From an uncultured Ruminococcus sp. (GTDB taxonomy: Bacteria > Bacillota > Clostridia > Oscillospirales > Ruminococcaceae): DNA of 8,944 bases. The notes beneath the pieces are model-generated. The model had not been told where the DNA came from. It ran no database searches and was given only the letters and a program-made list of their open reading frames with translations. Positions 1 to 5,422 of this stretch are shown here, in pieces. The DNA is taken from assembly GCA_947175005.1 (NCBI GenBank), contig CAMWLD010000071.1:1-8944 (forward strand), read 5' to 3'. Made by a program: the position numbers and the translations under genes. How positions within the stretch are numbered: position 1 is the first letter of the stretch; the number at the start of each line of letters is the position of its first letter.

Positions 1-552
1 TCTGTAGTCTTTTTCGCTCATGTCGAGAGCCTTGCAAAGCCGCCTTGCCATGGCCACGGTCTCCTTTGAGGACGTGTTCGCCGAGGGCAGCCATTTGCCA
101 AGCAGGGAAACTCCCTCGCCCTTTTCCATATTCTGAAGGTCGTTTTCAAGCTGCTTTCCGATCGCAGCGACTGCGCTTTTTTCACAGGCTGTCCCCATAA
201 GAGCAAGCAGATCGTCATACCTGCCGTATTCGCTGAACAGAGGTATGTTTTTCTCCACGCTTTCGGGAGAATGATCTGCAAGAAATTTTACGGCAGTGCG
301 GAAAAATCTCCTTTCACCGAGTCCCCCACGCACATCGCGGGCAAAGAAAATTATCCTCATGGTCTTGTCGTGGTCTTCCGCAAACGCTCTTGCAACTGCG
401 CTGCGAATACGTTCCTCATCTGCGCTGCGCATTGCTCCCGCCTTGAAAAACAGGTCAAGGCAATCCGACCCCGAGGTGACAAAGGTCCTGCCGCCGTTTT
501 CGGTGAAGCCCTCGTCGGACTTATTTTTCAAAAGTTCAAGAAATTTATTCAC
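1..552 (-). CDS. DUF2828 family protein, N-terminal part (Ro60/TROVE-like candidate), truncated by window edge
   Basis: The reading frame is open from a GTG at 552-550 to base 1, giving 184 residues; the C-terminal part lies outside the window. The GTG is preceded by AAAGGAG (567-561) at 8 bases. An in-frame ATG at 570-568 overlaps that ribosome binding site and has none of its own, so GTG is preferred. DUF2828 hallmarks are visible: NGG at residues 19-21, LDLFF at 32-36, ARDVRGGLGER at 71-81, and LLGKWLPSANTSSKE at 150-164. Full-length members usually end in a von Willebrand A-like domain, which cannot be seen here. I take DUF2828 to be a distant analogue of TROVE/Ro60 (helical-repeat ring plus vWA). 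That link is inference, strengthened because the gene follows Y-RNA-like modules and rtcB, where Rsr sits in other bacteria. Its likely role is binding the upstream small RNAs and handling damaged or misfolded RNA. Family assignment is fairly sure; function is not. Confidence 0.82.
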   Translation of the reverse strand, partial: MNKFLELLKNKSDEGFTENGGRTFVTSGSDCLDLFFKAGAMRSADEERIRSAVARAFAEDHDKTMRIIFFARDVRGGLGERRFFRTAVKFLADHSPESVEKNIPLFSEYGRYDDLLALMGTACEKSAVAAIGKQLENDLQNMEKGEGVSLLGKWLPSANTSSKETVAMARRLCKALDMSEKDYR

Positions 553-585
553 TTTAAAAACTCCTTTCATATATGCAAACTTACA

Positions 586-637
586 AGACGCCCTTGATTT
601 GTACCCTGAACAAATTATAAATTTGCTGTGAGCGTCT
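586..637 (-). ncRNA. Y-RNA-like module 6, in the leader of the DUF2828 gene
   Basis: Smallest module, about 52 bases. The closing stem is AGACGCTC/GGGCGTCT (637-630 with 593-586), eight pairs with one G-U. ACAGCAA (629-623) follows the 5' strand directly. One interior hairpin, TTTGT-TCAGGGT-ACAAA (614-598), gives the same ACAGCAA-against-A-rich internal loop as the other modules; an overlapping alternative, CAAATT/AATTTG (625-611), is possible. Its 3' end is only 18 bases before the ribosome binding site of the DUF2828 gene, so it may act as a leader element where the protein binds its own mRNA (inference). Confidence 0.62.
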
Positions 638-642
638 CAATA

Positions 643-787
643 TTACACGGCTCATTATTGTTTGCAGAGCAAACATATTTCCTGCCGTAAACGTCAAACG
701 CTTACGTGCTCCGAGTCGAACGGAACCGAGAGGCAACCAATTTTGGAGATTTGTAAAATCTTTTTTTATTGCTGTGTGAGCCGTTAA
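643..787 (-). ncRNA. Y-RNA-like module 5, large, with isolated T-arm mimic
   Basis: The closing stem is TTA-ACGGCTCA (787-777) with TGAGCCGT-G-TAA (654-643), eleven pairs interrupted by one bulged G. ACAGCAA (775-769) lies one base inside the stem. The interior holds a hairpin AGATTT/AAATCT, then a T-arm-like TTCCG-TTCGACT-CGGAG (725-709, one G-U pair). Next come a long hairpin CGTAAGCG/CGTTTACG and a last hairpin GTTTGC/GCAAAC. The order T-arm then closed helix matches the permuted tRNA of the neighbouring modules, but two unpaired bases separate the helices and no D-arm is recognisable. It is either a diverged tRNA mimic or a different class. At about 145 bases it is the longest module. Confidence 0.65.
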
Positions 788-812
788 AAGCTTAATTTTT
801 TTAATAGATAAC

Positions 813-918
813 ACGATACTTTTTTATCATACTGCTCTGCCATTGAGCTACGAATTTCTTCGGCAGGAATCGAACCTGCAAACCTGTACGTCACAATATT
901 TTTTGCTGTTTGTATCGT
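813..918 (-). ncRNA. Y RNA with permuted tRNA-like domain (YrlA type), module 4
   Basis: Close paralogue of the preceding module. The closing stem is ACGATAC/GTATCGT (918-912 with 819-813). ACAGCAA is at 909-903, two bases inside the stem. The tRNA-like body has a T-arm GCAGG-TTCGATT-CCTGC (879-863), an acceptor-like CGAA-GAAA-TTCG (862-851), UA (850-849) and a D-arm GCTC-AATGGCA-GAGC (848-834). Compared with its sister, the acceptor helix has changed from CGGA/TCCG to CGAA/TTCG and the tetraloop from GAGA to GAAA, so both pairing and the GNRA class are preserved. The linkers are longer (23 and 14 bases). The two copies probably arose by duplication. Confidence 0.85.
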
Positions 919-964
919 AAAAACAAGCATATTATCAAAGTAAACGGGTCAAGGAATTTTACCC

Positions 965-1062
965 ACGATACATTTTTTCGCTGCTCTGCCAACTGAGCTA
1001 CGGATCTCTCCGGCAGGAGTCGAACCTGCGACACACATAATTTGATTTGCTGTATGTATCGT
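965..1062 (-). ncRNA. Y RNA with permuted tRNA-like domain (YrlA type), module 3
   Basis: The closing stem is ACGATACAT/ATGTATCGT (1062-1054 with 973-965), nine perfect pairs, followed directly by ACAGCAA (1053-1047). After a 17-base linker come, in order, a T-arm GCAGG-TTCGACT-CCTGC (1029-1013), an acceptor-like helix CGGA-GAGA-TCCG (1012-1001) closed by a GNRA tetraloop and abutting the T-stem, the dinucleotide UA (positions 8-9 of a tRNA), and a D-arm GCTC-AGTTGGCA-GAGC (998-983). This is a tRNA body cut open at the anticodon stem, where the Y-RNA stem is attached. The D-loop GG and T-loop TTCGA could form the usual elbow contacts. Bacterial YrlA RNAs have this layout and bind Rsr through their stem; here the likely partner is the adjacent DUF2828 protein (inference). 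It is not a functional tRNA: there is no anticodon arm and no free acceptor end. Confidence 0.85.
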
Positions 1063-1081
1063 AAAAACATTGATTTCTTAT

Positions 1082-1144
1082 GGCATTTGGGGACCGCCTT
1101 TTCACCGGAAGGTGAATAAAAATTGCTGTAAGCGGCTTTATGCC
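1082..1144 (-). ncRNA. Y-RNA-like module 2 (single hairpin type)
   Basis: An outer helix GGCAT/ATGCC (1144-1140 with 1086-1082) and an inner helix GCCGCTT/AGGCGGT (1136-1130 with 1099-1093, two G-U pairs) are separated by an internal loop. ACAGCAA (1129-1123) follows the inner 5' strand directly. The distal part is one hairpin, TTCACC-TTCC-GGTGAA (1116-1101), joined back by an A-rich linker. It is about 63 bases long, one of the smaller modules, and has no tRNA-like sequence. Confidence 0.65.
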
Positions 1145-1153
1145 AAGATCGAC

Positions 1154-1223
1154 AAGCTTCCTCAATGGGGATTTTCAGTCCCCTGCTAATAAGTTTCAGC
1201 TACTTTTTTGCTGTAAGAAGCTT
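1154..1223 (-). ncRNA. Y-RNA-like module 1 (no tRNA mimic)
   Basis: First module in the transcript; its 5' strand begins 10 bases after the rtcB stop codon. The closing stem is AAGCTTCTT (1223-1215) with AGGAAGCTT (1162-1154), nine pairs including one G-U. ACAGCAA (1214-1208) follows the 5' strand directly. The interior folds into two hairpins: GCTGA/TTAGC at 1200-1185, and GGGGA/TCCCC at 1183-1167 with a seven-base loop. It has no T-loop or D-loop sequence. It resembles the other modules only in the stem-plus-ACAGCAA design, so the Y-RNA label rests on the array and not on this copy alone. Confidence 0.65.
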
Positions 1224-1233
1224 TAAAATCCAA

Positions 1234-2457
1234 TTACCCCTTGACCACTCCCACCGTAAACAGCCGCTTTACGGGCTCGGTAAGATCTCGCTGATTTTCC
1301 ATAACGCTGTCAATATCCTTGTAAGCAAAGCGGGATTCCTCGGCAACGTCGGACTTTTTGTGCTTGCCCAGAATAACGCCCCTCTCCTTCAGATCGACGA
1401 TCACCTTTTCCACGGGAAATTCCTTTACCGCAGCTGTCCGTGAGAAAAGCCTGCCCGCACCGTGGGAGGAGGACATAAAGCTTTCGGGATTGCCCAGCCC
1501 CTTTGTTATGTAGCTGTAGGAACCCATTGACCCGGGGATTATACCCATTTCTCCCTCCCGTGCGCTGACCGCTCCCTTGCGGTGTACCCATACGTCCTTG
1601 CCGTAATGATTTTCAAGGGAGGCATAGTTGTGGTGACAGTTTATCTCACCGGAAAATTCCGCCGTCATTCCCGTGTATTTTTCCACCTTTGCAGCGAAAA
1701 TTTCCTTTACATTTTTAAGCATTGCCGCCCTGTTTTCATAGGCAAAATCCATTGCCAAGTGCATCCAGTCAAGGTACTGCCGCCCCTCGTCGCAGTCAAC
1801 GGGCAGAAATGGCAAACGCCATTCGGGGGCGACCGCCGTGTGCCACTTTTCATTCAATTCCGCCGCCTTTTGGTTAAAGTAATTTCCTATATTGAATCCG
1901 AAATTACGGCTGCCCGAATGAAGCATTATCCCGCACATTCCCTCCTCGTCCTCCTGAAGCTCGATAAAATGATTGCCGCCTCCCAGAGTGCCTACCTGAA
2001 AATATCCCTCTTTGATTATTTTGGTAAGCTCGGGGTTATTTTCGTATTTGTCCATTTCATTTTTAGCCCTGTCCAGCACCGCAGATTCCTGCGCCTTGCC
2101 ATGGTGGGAAAAACCGGTGGGAATATTCCGCAGAATGTCCCCGATAATTACCTGCAAAAGGCTGCCGCTGCCTGTGGTGATCTCACGCAGAAGTTTCACG
2201 GGAATGTTTGTCTGCACAAAGCCCATTCCGCAGCCGATATCCACACCCACCGCATTGGGAATGACCGCTCCCTCGCAGGCGATAACTCCCCCTATTGGCA
2301 TACCCTTTCCCTTGTGATTATCGGGCATAAGCGCCACCCATTTGTGGGCAAAGGGCAGTCGTGAAAGATTCTTTGCCTGCTCCATGCAGCCGCTGTCCTC
2401 GTCCGTTTTTTCACCCCATATTTTTATGGGAAAATCATACTCATTTATAACATACAT
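1234..2457 (-). CDS. rtcB: RtcB, 3'-phosphate/5'-hydroxyl RNA ligase
   Basis: RtcB joins RNA ends bearing a 3'-phosphate or 2',3'-cyclic phosphate to a 5'-hydroxyl end, using GTP and Mn2+ through a guanylylated histidine; it heals tRNA and rRNA cut by ribotoxins. The protein is 407 residues, the usual size for bacterial RtcB. I place the start at the ATG at 2457, after AAAGGTGA (2470-2463), rather than at an in-frame ATG 18 bases upstream that lacks a site. Visible motifs are PDNHKGKG (45-52), VGVDIGCGMG with D73 and C76, GGGNHF with H163, LHSGSRNFG with H180, CHHNY with H276, GSMGSYSY, and SSSHGAGR with H332. By family alignment these correspond to the metal ligands and the guanylylated histidine of E. 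coli RtcB. It lies 33 bases downstream of the 301-residue gene and 10 bases before the first RNA module, so it is part of one operon. Neither archease nor RtcA is encoded in the window. Confidence 0.97.
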   Translation of the reverse strand: MYVINEYDFPIKIWGEKTDEDSGCMEQAKNLSRLPFAHKWVALMPDNHKGKGMPIGGVIACEGAVIPNAVGVDIGCGMGFVQTNIPVKLLREITTGSGSLLQVIIGDILRNIPTGFSHHGKAQESAVLDRAKNEMDKYENNPELTKIIKEGYFQVGTLGGGNHFIELQEDEEGMCGIMLHSGSRNFGFNIGNYFNQKAAELNEKWHTAVAPEWRLPFLPVDCDEGRQYLDWMHLAMDFAYENRAAMLKNVKEIFAAKVEKYTGMTAEFSGEINCHHNYASLENHYGKDVWVHRKGAVSAREGEMGIIPGSMGSYSYITKGLGNPESFMSSSHGAGRLFSRTAAVKEFPVEKVIVDLKERGVILGKHKKSDVAEESRFAYKDIDSVMENQRDLTEPVKRLFTVGVVKG

Positions 2458-2490
2458 TTCTATCACCTTTTTCAATCAATTTTTCTAATG

Positions 2491-3396
2491 CTATTCGGGA
2501 AATTCATAGGAATCTATTGCGGCAACTGCGCTGTCAATAAATTCTTCATCTCCCATATGCTGCACCAGCACACTGCGTATACTCTCCAATACCTTTTTCG
2601 GTTCGTCAAGTGCGCTTACACCCGCCATTGGTCCTTCGTCGGTAAGACCTATTGCCAGCGCCGCCAAACCGTGAACTTCCCTCTCGTCAAATTCATGGGG
2701 GAGACGGCTTTCAAGCAGCCTTGCAGCGTCCGATTTAACAAAGACAGCCTCCGCCGTATAACTGCCGAGAATATCGTTTTCGCACCCGCTGCACAATAGC
2801 CAGCGGCGTATCTCGGGAGTCTCGGGCTCTAAAAATTCCTTTACCGCAAAGACCTTTCCCCAGCCGTTTACTTTTTGCGCCAGGCGGAAAATTTCCTCGT
2901 TGCCGTCCTTGTAATGCCGCAGGATATAGCAGCACCAAAGAGTGAATTCATCGCACAGGCCAAAGATACGCAGAAGCTCTCTGACCTCTGTCACCGCCTC
3001 CGTGTCGATCAGCTCCAGCAGTGCAAAGCCTATCTTCACGATCTCCGCCGAATCGGAGCTTTTTATCAGATCAAGGGCGATTTTACAGAGTTCATTTGCT
3101 CTGAATTTCTTTTCCTTTATAATTTCCTGCTGCAAAGCGTCGCACAGAAAAAGCGTCTGCTTTGTTCCGACCGCTTCCTTTACTGCATTTGGAATGTCAT
3201 TGCAGTGCAGCGCACTTATAATATCATCAGCATTATCCTCTGCCTGCCCGCCGAAGTGATACATCATAATGCCGTCCATTGCACCGCAGGCAAATTTTAC
3301 TCCCTCTTTTTCACAGTTCTCGGGCAGAGTGAAATTTTCGGGAAGTCTGCCGTCCTTTATATTATTTTTTATGTGATCGTAAATTGATACGTTCAT
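2491..3396 (-). CDS. Uncharacterised helical-repeat-like protein of the rtcB operon
   Basis: First gene of the operon, 301 residues, with a start ATG preceded by AAAGGA at about 9 bases. I do not recognise a named family. The sequence is strongly helical, cysteine-rich (CDAL, LWCCYIL, LCSGCEND) and arranged in successive 30-40 residue amphipathic blocks from about residue 75 to 300, which suggests HEAT- or ARM-like repeats. Distinctive segments are NGWGKVFAVKEF (177-188), PEIRRWLLCSGCEN (194-207) and LTDEGPMAG (251-259). There is no signal peptide, no membrane segment and no obvious catalytic motif. Position ahead of rtcB suggests an accessory or scaffold for RNA repair, or an RNA-binding partner; this is inference from context only. 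Confidence 0.85.
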   Translation of the reverse strand: MNVSIYDHIKNNIKDGRLPENFTLPENCEKEGVKFACGAMDGIMMYHFGGQAEDNADDIISALHCNDIPNAVKEAVGTKQTLFLCDALQQEIIKEKKFRANELCKIALDLIKSSDSAEIVKIGFALLELIDTEAVTEVRELLRIFGLCDEFTLWCCYILRHYKDGNEEIFRLAQKVNGWGKVFAVKEFLEPETPEIRRWLLCSGCENDILGSYTAEAVFVKSDAARLLESRLPHEFDEREVHGLAALAIGLTDEGPMAGVSALDEPKKVLESIRSVLVQHMGDEEFIDSAVAAIDSYEFPE

Positions 3397-3417
3397 ATGT
3401 ACCGTTCCTTTCGCTTA

Positions 3418-3426
3418 TGTTCGCAG
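3418..3426 (-). promoter_or_regulatory. Third, inverted partial copy of the TGCGAACA operator
   Basis: CTGCGAACA occurs on the minus strand here, matching the core of the two direct repeats. It lies in the untranslated leader of the repair operon, downstream of the predicted transcription start. It could be a repressor or looping site; a chance match of nine bases is possible. Confidence 0.35.
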
Positions 3427-3466
3427 CCTTGCTGCAAATGCAGCGTATCCGCTGTCTGTGATTATG

Positions 3467-3495
3467 ATTATACTACCCCACGGAAAATTTTTCAT
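3467..3495 (-). promoter_or_regulatory. Candidate promoter of the repair operon
   Basis: On the minus strand there is a perfect -10 element TATAAT (3472-3467), 71 bases before the start of the 301-residue gene. The -35 position about 17 bases upstream has no good match to TTGACA. A consensus -10 without a -35 fits a promoter needing an activator, and the TCTGCGAACA repeats lie directly upstream, centred near -46 and -88 of the predicted start. The leader also contains a small hairpin GCTGC/GCAGC near 3430-3443. Confidence 0.5.
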
Positions 3496-3496
3496 T

Positions 3497-3556
3497 TAAA
3501 AAATTCTGCGAACACCCCCAAAAATGCCCATTATCATATAAAAAAGTCTGCGAACA
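3497..3556. repeat. Two 18-bp direct repeats, candidate operators
   Basis: TAAAAAA(T/G)TCTGCGAACA occurs at 3497-3514 and 3539-3556, 17 of 18 bases identical, with a period of 42 bp (four helical turns). The second copy continues into a short palindrome CGAAC-ATT-GTTCG (3551-3563). The regular phasing on one face of DNA, upstream of both divergent promoters, suggests binding by a dimeric or multimeric regulator. The adjacent WYL proteins are the obvious candidates. Confidence 0.65.
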
Positions 3557-3577
3557 TTGTTCGTGTCAAAAAAATAC

Positions 3578-3606
3578 TTGAATTATGCTTTCGATTGTGG
3601 TATTAT
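3578..3606 (+). promoter_or_regulatory. Sigma-A type promoter for the small-protein/WYL genes
   Basis: TTGAAT (3578-3583), a 17-base spacer and TATTAT (3601-3606) make a good vegetative promoter directed at the 141-residue gene, with a leader of about 40 bases. The palindrome CGAACATTGTTCG lies just upstream of the -35 element. Confidence 0.6.
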
Positions 3607-3651
3607 TATAAATGGAGTTTTTTAACACTCGGCTTAATAAAAGGAAGACTT

Positions 3652-4077
3652 TTGAAAGGCGGGATATTTACGGACGATCTGATTTTTAAAAAGATATGGC
3701 AGGATGAGCATATGCTTGAGCTTAAAATAACCGCAGTTTCCGAATCAATAAAAATATCCTCCGAATATTACATAACTCCCGAACGTATAACCGAGATCGG
3801 GACATACATTTTGCAATTTATTTCGGGAAATCAAAAGCAAGGCATAATTACCGCAGGTACATTCGGAGGAAATAATGCTCCCGCCTTTGCAATGCAGATG
3901 AACTGCGACAAATGCGGACACATTCTCCTTGATATTACAATGGAGCTTAATGACAATGCCCGCCCGAAGCACCAATGCAGCTTTTATATAAAAACCGAAC
4001 CGGGACTGTTTGAAAAATTTGCCCGCTCATTGAACGGACTTATTTATGCCCCCTTGGATACGCAGATCACTTTCTGA
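3652..4077 (+). CDS. Small conserved hypothetical protein (141 aa)
   Basis: I choose the TTG at 3652: it follows AAGGAAG (3641-3647) and lies just after the predicted transcription start. The first in-frame ATG is at 3712 (121 residues) and has only a weak AGGA before it. An ATG far upstream at 3397 would run through the promoter and is discarded. The protein looks like a compact alpha/beta domain: a DDLIFKKIWQDEHMLELKI start, an AFAMQMNCDKCGHILLDITMEL stretch (written across residues 79-99) with a CxxC pair, then a KHQCSFYIKTEPGLFEKF block. I recall similar small proteins scattered among Clostridia without a known function. No membrane or catalytic signature is seen. It lies 73 bases before the first WYL gene on the same strand and probably shares its transcript. 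Confidence 0.72.
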   Translation: MKGGIFTDDLIFKKIWQDEHMLELKITAVSESIKISSEYYITPERITEIGTYILQFISGNQKQGIITAGTFGGNNAPAFAMQMNCDKCGHILLDITMELNDNARPKHQCSFYIKTEPGLFEKFARSLNGLIYAPLDTQITF

Positions 4078-4085
4078 TATATCAG
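4074..4085. other. Perfect 12-bp palindrome at the stop codon
   Basis: CTGATATATCAG overlaps the TGA stop of the small protein and starts the 73-base gap before the first WYL gene. It is not followed by a U-run, so it is not a terminator. It could be a regulator site or chance. Confidence 0.25.
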
Positions 4086-4150
4086 ACAGTTCATATCCGA
4101 CGAGCAAGTATTATTAATTATTTTAATTCCGCCCGAAAGGAGTAACATAA

Positions 4151-5419
4151 ATGGGCAGCTTTTCCGAGCTTATAAAAAATTTCGATAAAACAAGAGATTA
4201 TGTGCGTGATTTTTTCATTTACGGCTTTAAGGTACGCAGCGAATTCAACCGAAAAAGCTCCCGCACCTATGATGATGAAAAACGCCGTGCCGAAAGCTGG
4301 CTGGACGGCTTTTTCCGCTATGTGAACACCCCCCGCGGCAAGCAGGCAGCCATAACCCTCGACAGCGGCAGGATATACGAAAATCCCCTTTATAAGGCCT
4401 ACTATTCCAAAAGCTTTACCGATAACGATATCAAGCTTCATTTTATGATAACCGATATTTTGGCGGACTTTCCCGAGGGGCTTTGCGTTCGTGAGGTCAC
4501 CGAAAAGCTGCTGGACAGATACGGCGAATTTTTCGATGAACAGACCGTCAGAAACAAGCTGAAGGAATACGCCGCCGAGGGAATATATATTTCAAGCAGA
4601 GCGGGCAAAAAAGACCTGTTTGCTCTGTCCCCCGATACTCCTGCGGGACTTTTTGAAAAATTTCCCGGTCTTATAAACGCCGTGAAATTCTTTTCCGAAG
4701 CCTCCGAATTCGGCGTTGTGGGCAACAGCATACTGCGGGCGGCAGGAATAAAAAACGATATCTTTTTAAATAAACACAACTACATAGTCCATACACTGGA
4801 GGATGAGATACTGCTTGCCCTTACGGAAAATATTTCCCGCAAACGCTTCATAAAGATCAAGAATTTCGGCAAAAGCGGCAGCTGTGACTTTCGGGGAATA
4901 CCCCTTAAAATATACGTATCCTGCCGCACAGGCAGACGTTATCTGATAATGTATCTTCCCGACAGAAAACGCTTTTGCTCCTTTCGTCTTGATTACATAA
5001 AAACCGTTTCGGATATGGGCGAATGCCCCGAATTTGACGAAACATTAAGCGACCTTGCCAAAAATGAGGATAAAGCTTTCGGCGTTTCTTTCGGAGGCAG
5101 CAGAGACTGGGGCGGCAGGGTAAAGATAGTTTTCCGTGCGGACGAAGAGCGGGAAAAGCATATCATAGACCGCCTTTACCGTGAAAAACGCAGCGGCGCT
5201 GTGGAAAAAACAGGAGACGGCCTTTTCACCTACACAGGGGAATTTTTTGATACCAATGAAATGATGAGCTGGCTCAAAAGCTTTACGGGCAGGATAGTTT
5301 CCGTCAATGGACTGGGAGATTACGCAGAAAAAAGACTGCGCAGCGATATTGTCCGAATGAAAAAAATGTACTCTGACTGCTTTCCCGAAAAGTCGGAGCT
5401 TACCGAAAAGGAGGGATAA
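4151..5419 (+). CDS. WYL-domain protein 1 (ligand-sensing transcriptional regulator candidate)
   Basis: 422 residues, with a start ATG preceded by AAAGGAG (4136-4142) at 8 bases. The N-terminal part (about 38-60) has the YDDEKRRAESWL signature common to this clostridial WYL type. Residues about 93-158 read as a winged helix (DILADFPEGLCVREVTEKL, then QTVRNKLKEYAAEGI). The WYL core is at about 231-287, with PLKIYVSCRTGRRYLIMYL followed by FRLDYIKTV. A C-terminal WCX-like extension lies at about 323-386 (VKIVFRA, RLYREKRSG, MMSWLKSFTGRIVSV). WYL domains bind nucleic-acid or nucleotide-type ligands and control DNA binding in several regulators. The gene is followed by the second WYL gene after only 3 bases. 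It probably regulates the divergent repair operon, but an RNA-binding or effector role cannot be excluded. Confidence 0.88.
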   Translation: MGSFSELIKNFDKTRDYVRDFFIYGFKVRSEFNRKSSRTYDDEKRRAESWLDGFFRYVNTPRGKQAAITLDSGRIYENPLYKAYYSKSFTDNDIKLHFMITDILADFPEGLCVREVTEKLLDRYGEFFDEQTVRNKLKEYAAEGIYISSRAGKKDLFALSPDTPAGLFEKFPGLINAVKFFSEASEFGVVGNSILRAAGIKNDIFLNKHNYIVHTLEDEILLALTENISRKRFIKIKNFGKSGSCDFRGIPLKIYVSCRTGRRYLIMYLPDRKRFCSFRLDYIKTVSDMGECPEFDETLSDLAKNEDKAFGVSFGGSRDWGGRVKIVFRADEEREKHIIDRLYREKRSGAVEKTGDGLFTYTGEFFDTNEMMSWLKSFTGRIVSVNGLGDYAEKRLRSDIVRMKKMYSDCFPEKSELTEKEG

Positions 5420-5422
5420 TTT

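Larger units (their letters stand above)
586..1223 (-). repeat. Array of six Y-RNA-like modules sharing ACAGCAA
   Basis: The stretch between rtcB and the DUF2828 gene contains no credible protein gene. It carries the motif ACAGCAA (TTGCTGT on the plus strand) six times, at 623-629, 769-775, 903-909, 1047-1053, 1123-1129 and 1208-1214. Each copy lies zero to two bases inside the 5' strand of a stem whose 3' strand is found 50-145 bases downstream, after an A-rich linker in most copies. Stem sequences differ between most modules while pairing is kept, which is strong internal evidence of selection on RNA structure. The modules are packed with gaps of 9, 19, 46, 25 and 5 bases in transcript order. 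They are probably co-transcribed with rtcB and processed, though I see no separate promoter or terminator for each. Confidence 0.85.

Noticed and set aside
581..814. 77-residue minus-strand open frame across the RNA array
   Set aside because: It runs through two RNA modules, has no ribosome binding site, and its composition follows the stems and hairpins.
834..1029. Two tRNA genes on the minus strand
   Set aside because: The D- and T-arm sequences are real, but T precedes D, the acceptor ends are joined by a tetraloop and there is no anticodon arm, so these are tRNA mimics.
586..1223. CRISPR array or simple tandem repeats
   Set aside because: Only seven bases are invariant, spacing is irregular, and each copy is a distinct fold.
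1582..2364. 260-residue plus-strand open frame
   Set aside because: Lies antisense to rtcB, whose motifs are unmistakable; it is a shadow frame.
3400..3480. Sigma-54 promoter, as in enteric rtc operons
   Set aside because: No TGGCAC-N5-TTGC element is visible on the minus strand; a TATAAT is present instead.
3551..3563. LexA/SOS box (CGAAC-ATT-GTTCG)
   Set aside because: The Gram-positive LexA box needs four central bases; here there are three. The sequence is better explained as part of the local TCTGCGAACA repeat.
3397..3651. N-terminal extension of the small hypothetical protein from ATG 3397
   Set aside because: It would run through the operator repeats and the promoter, and its composition is not protein-like.
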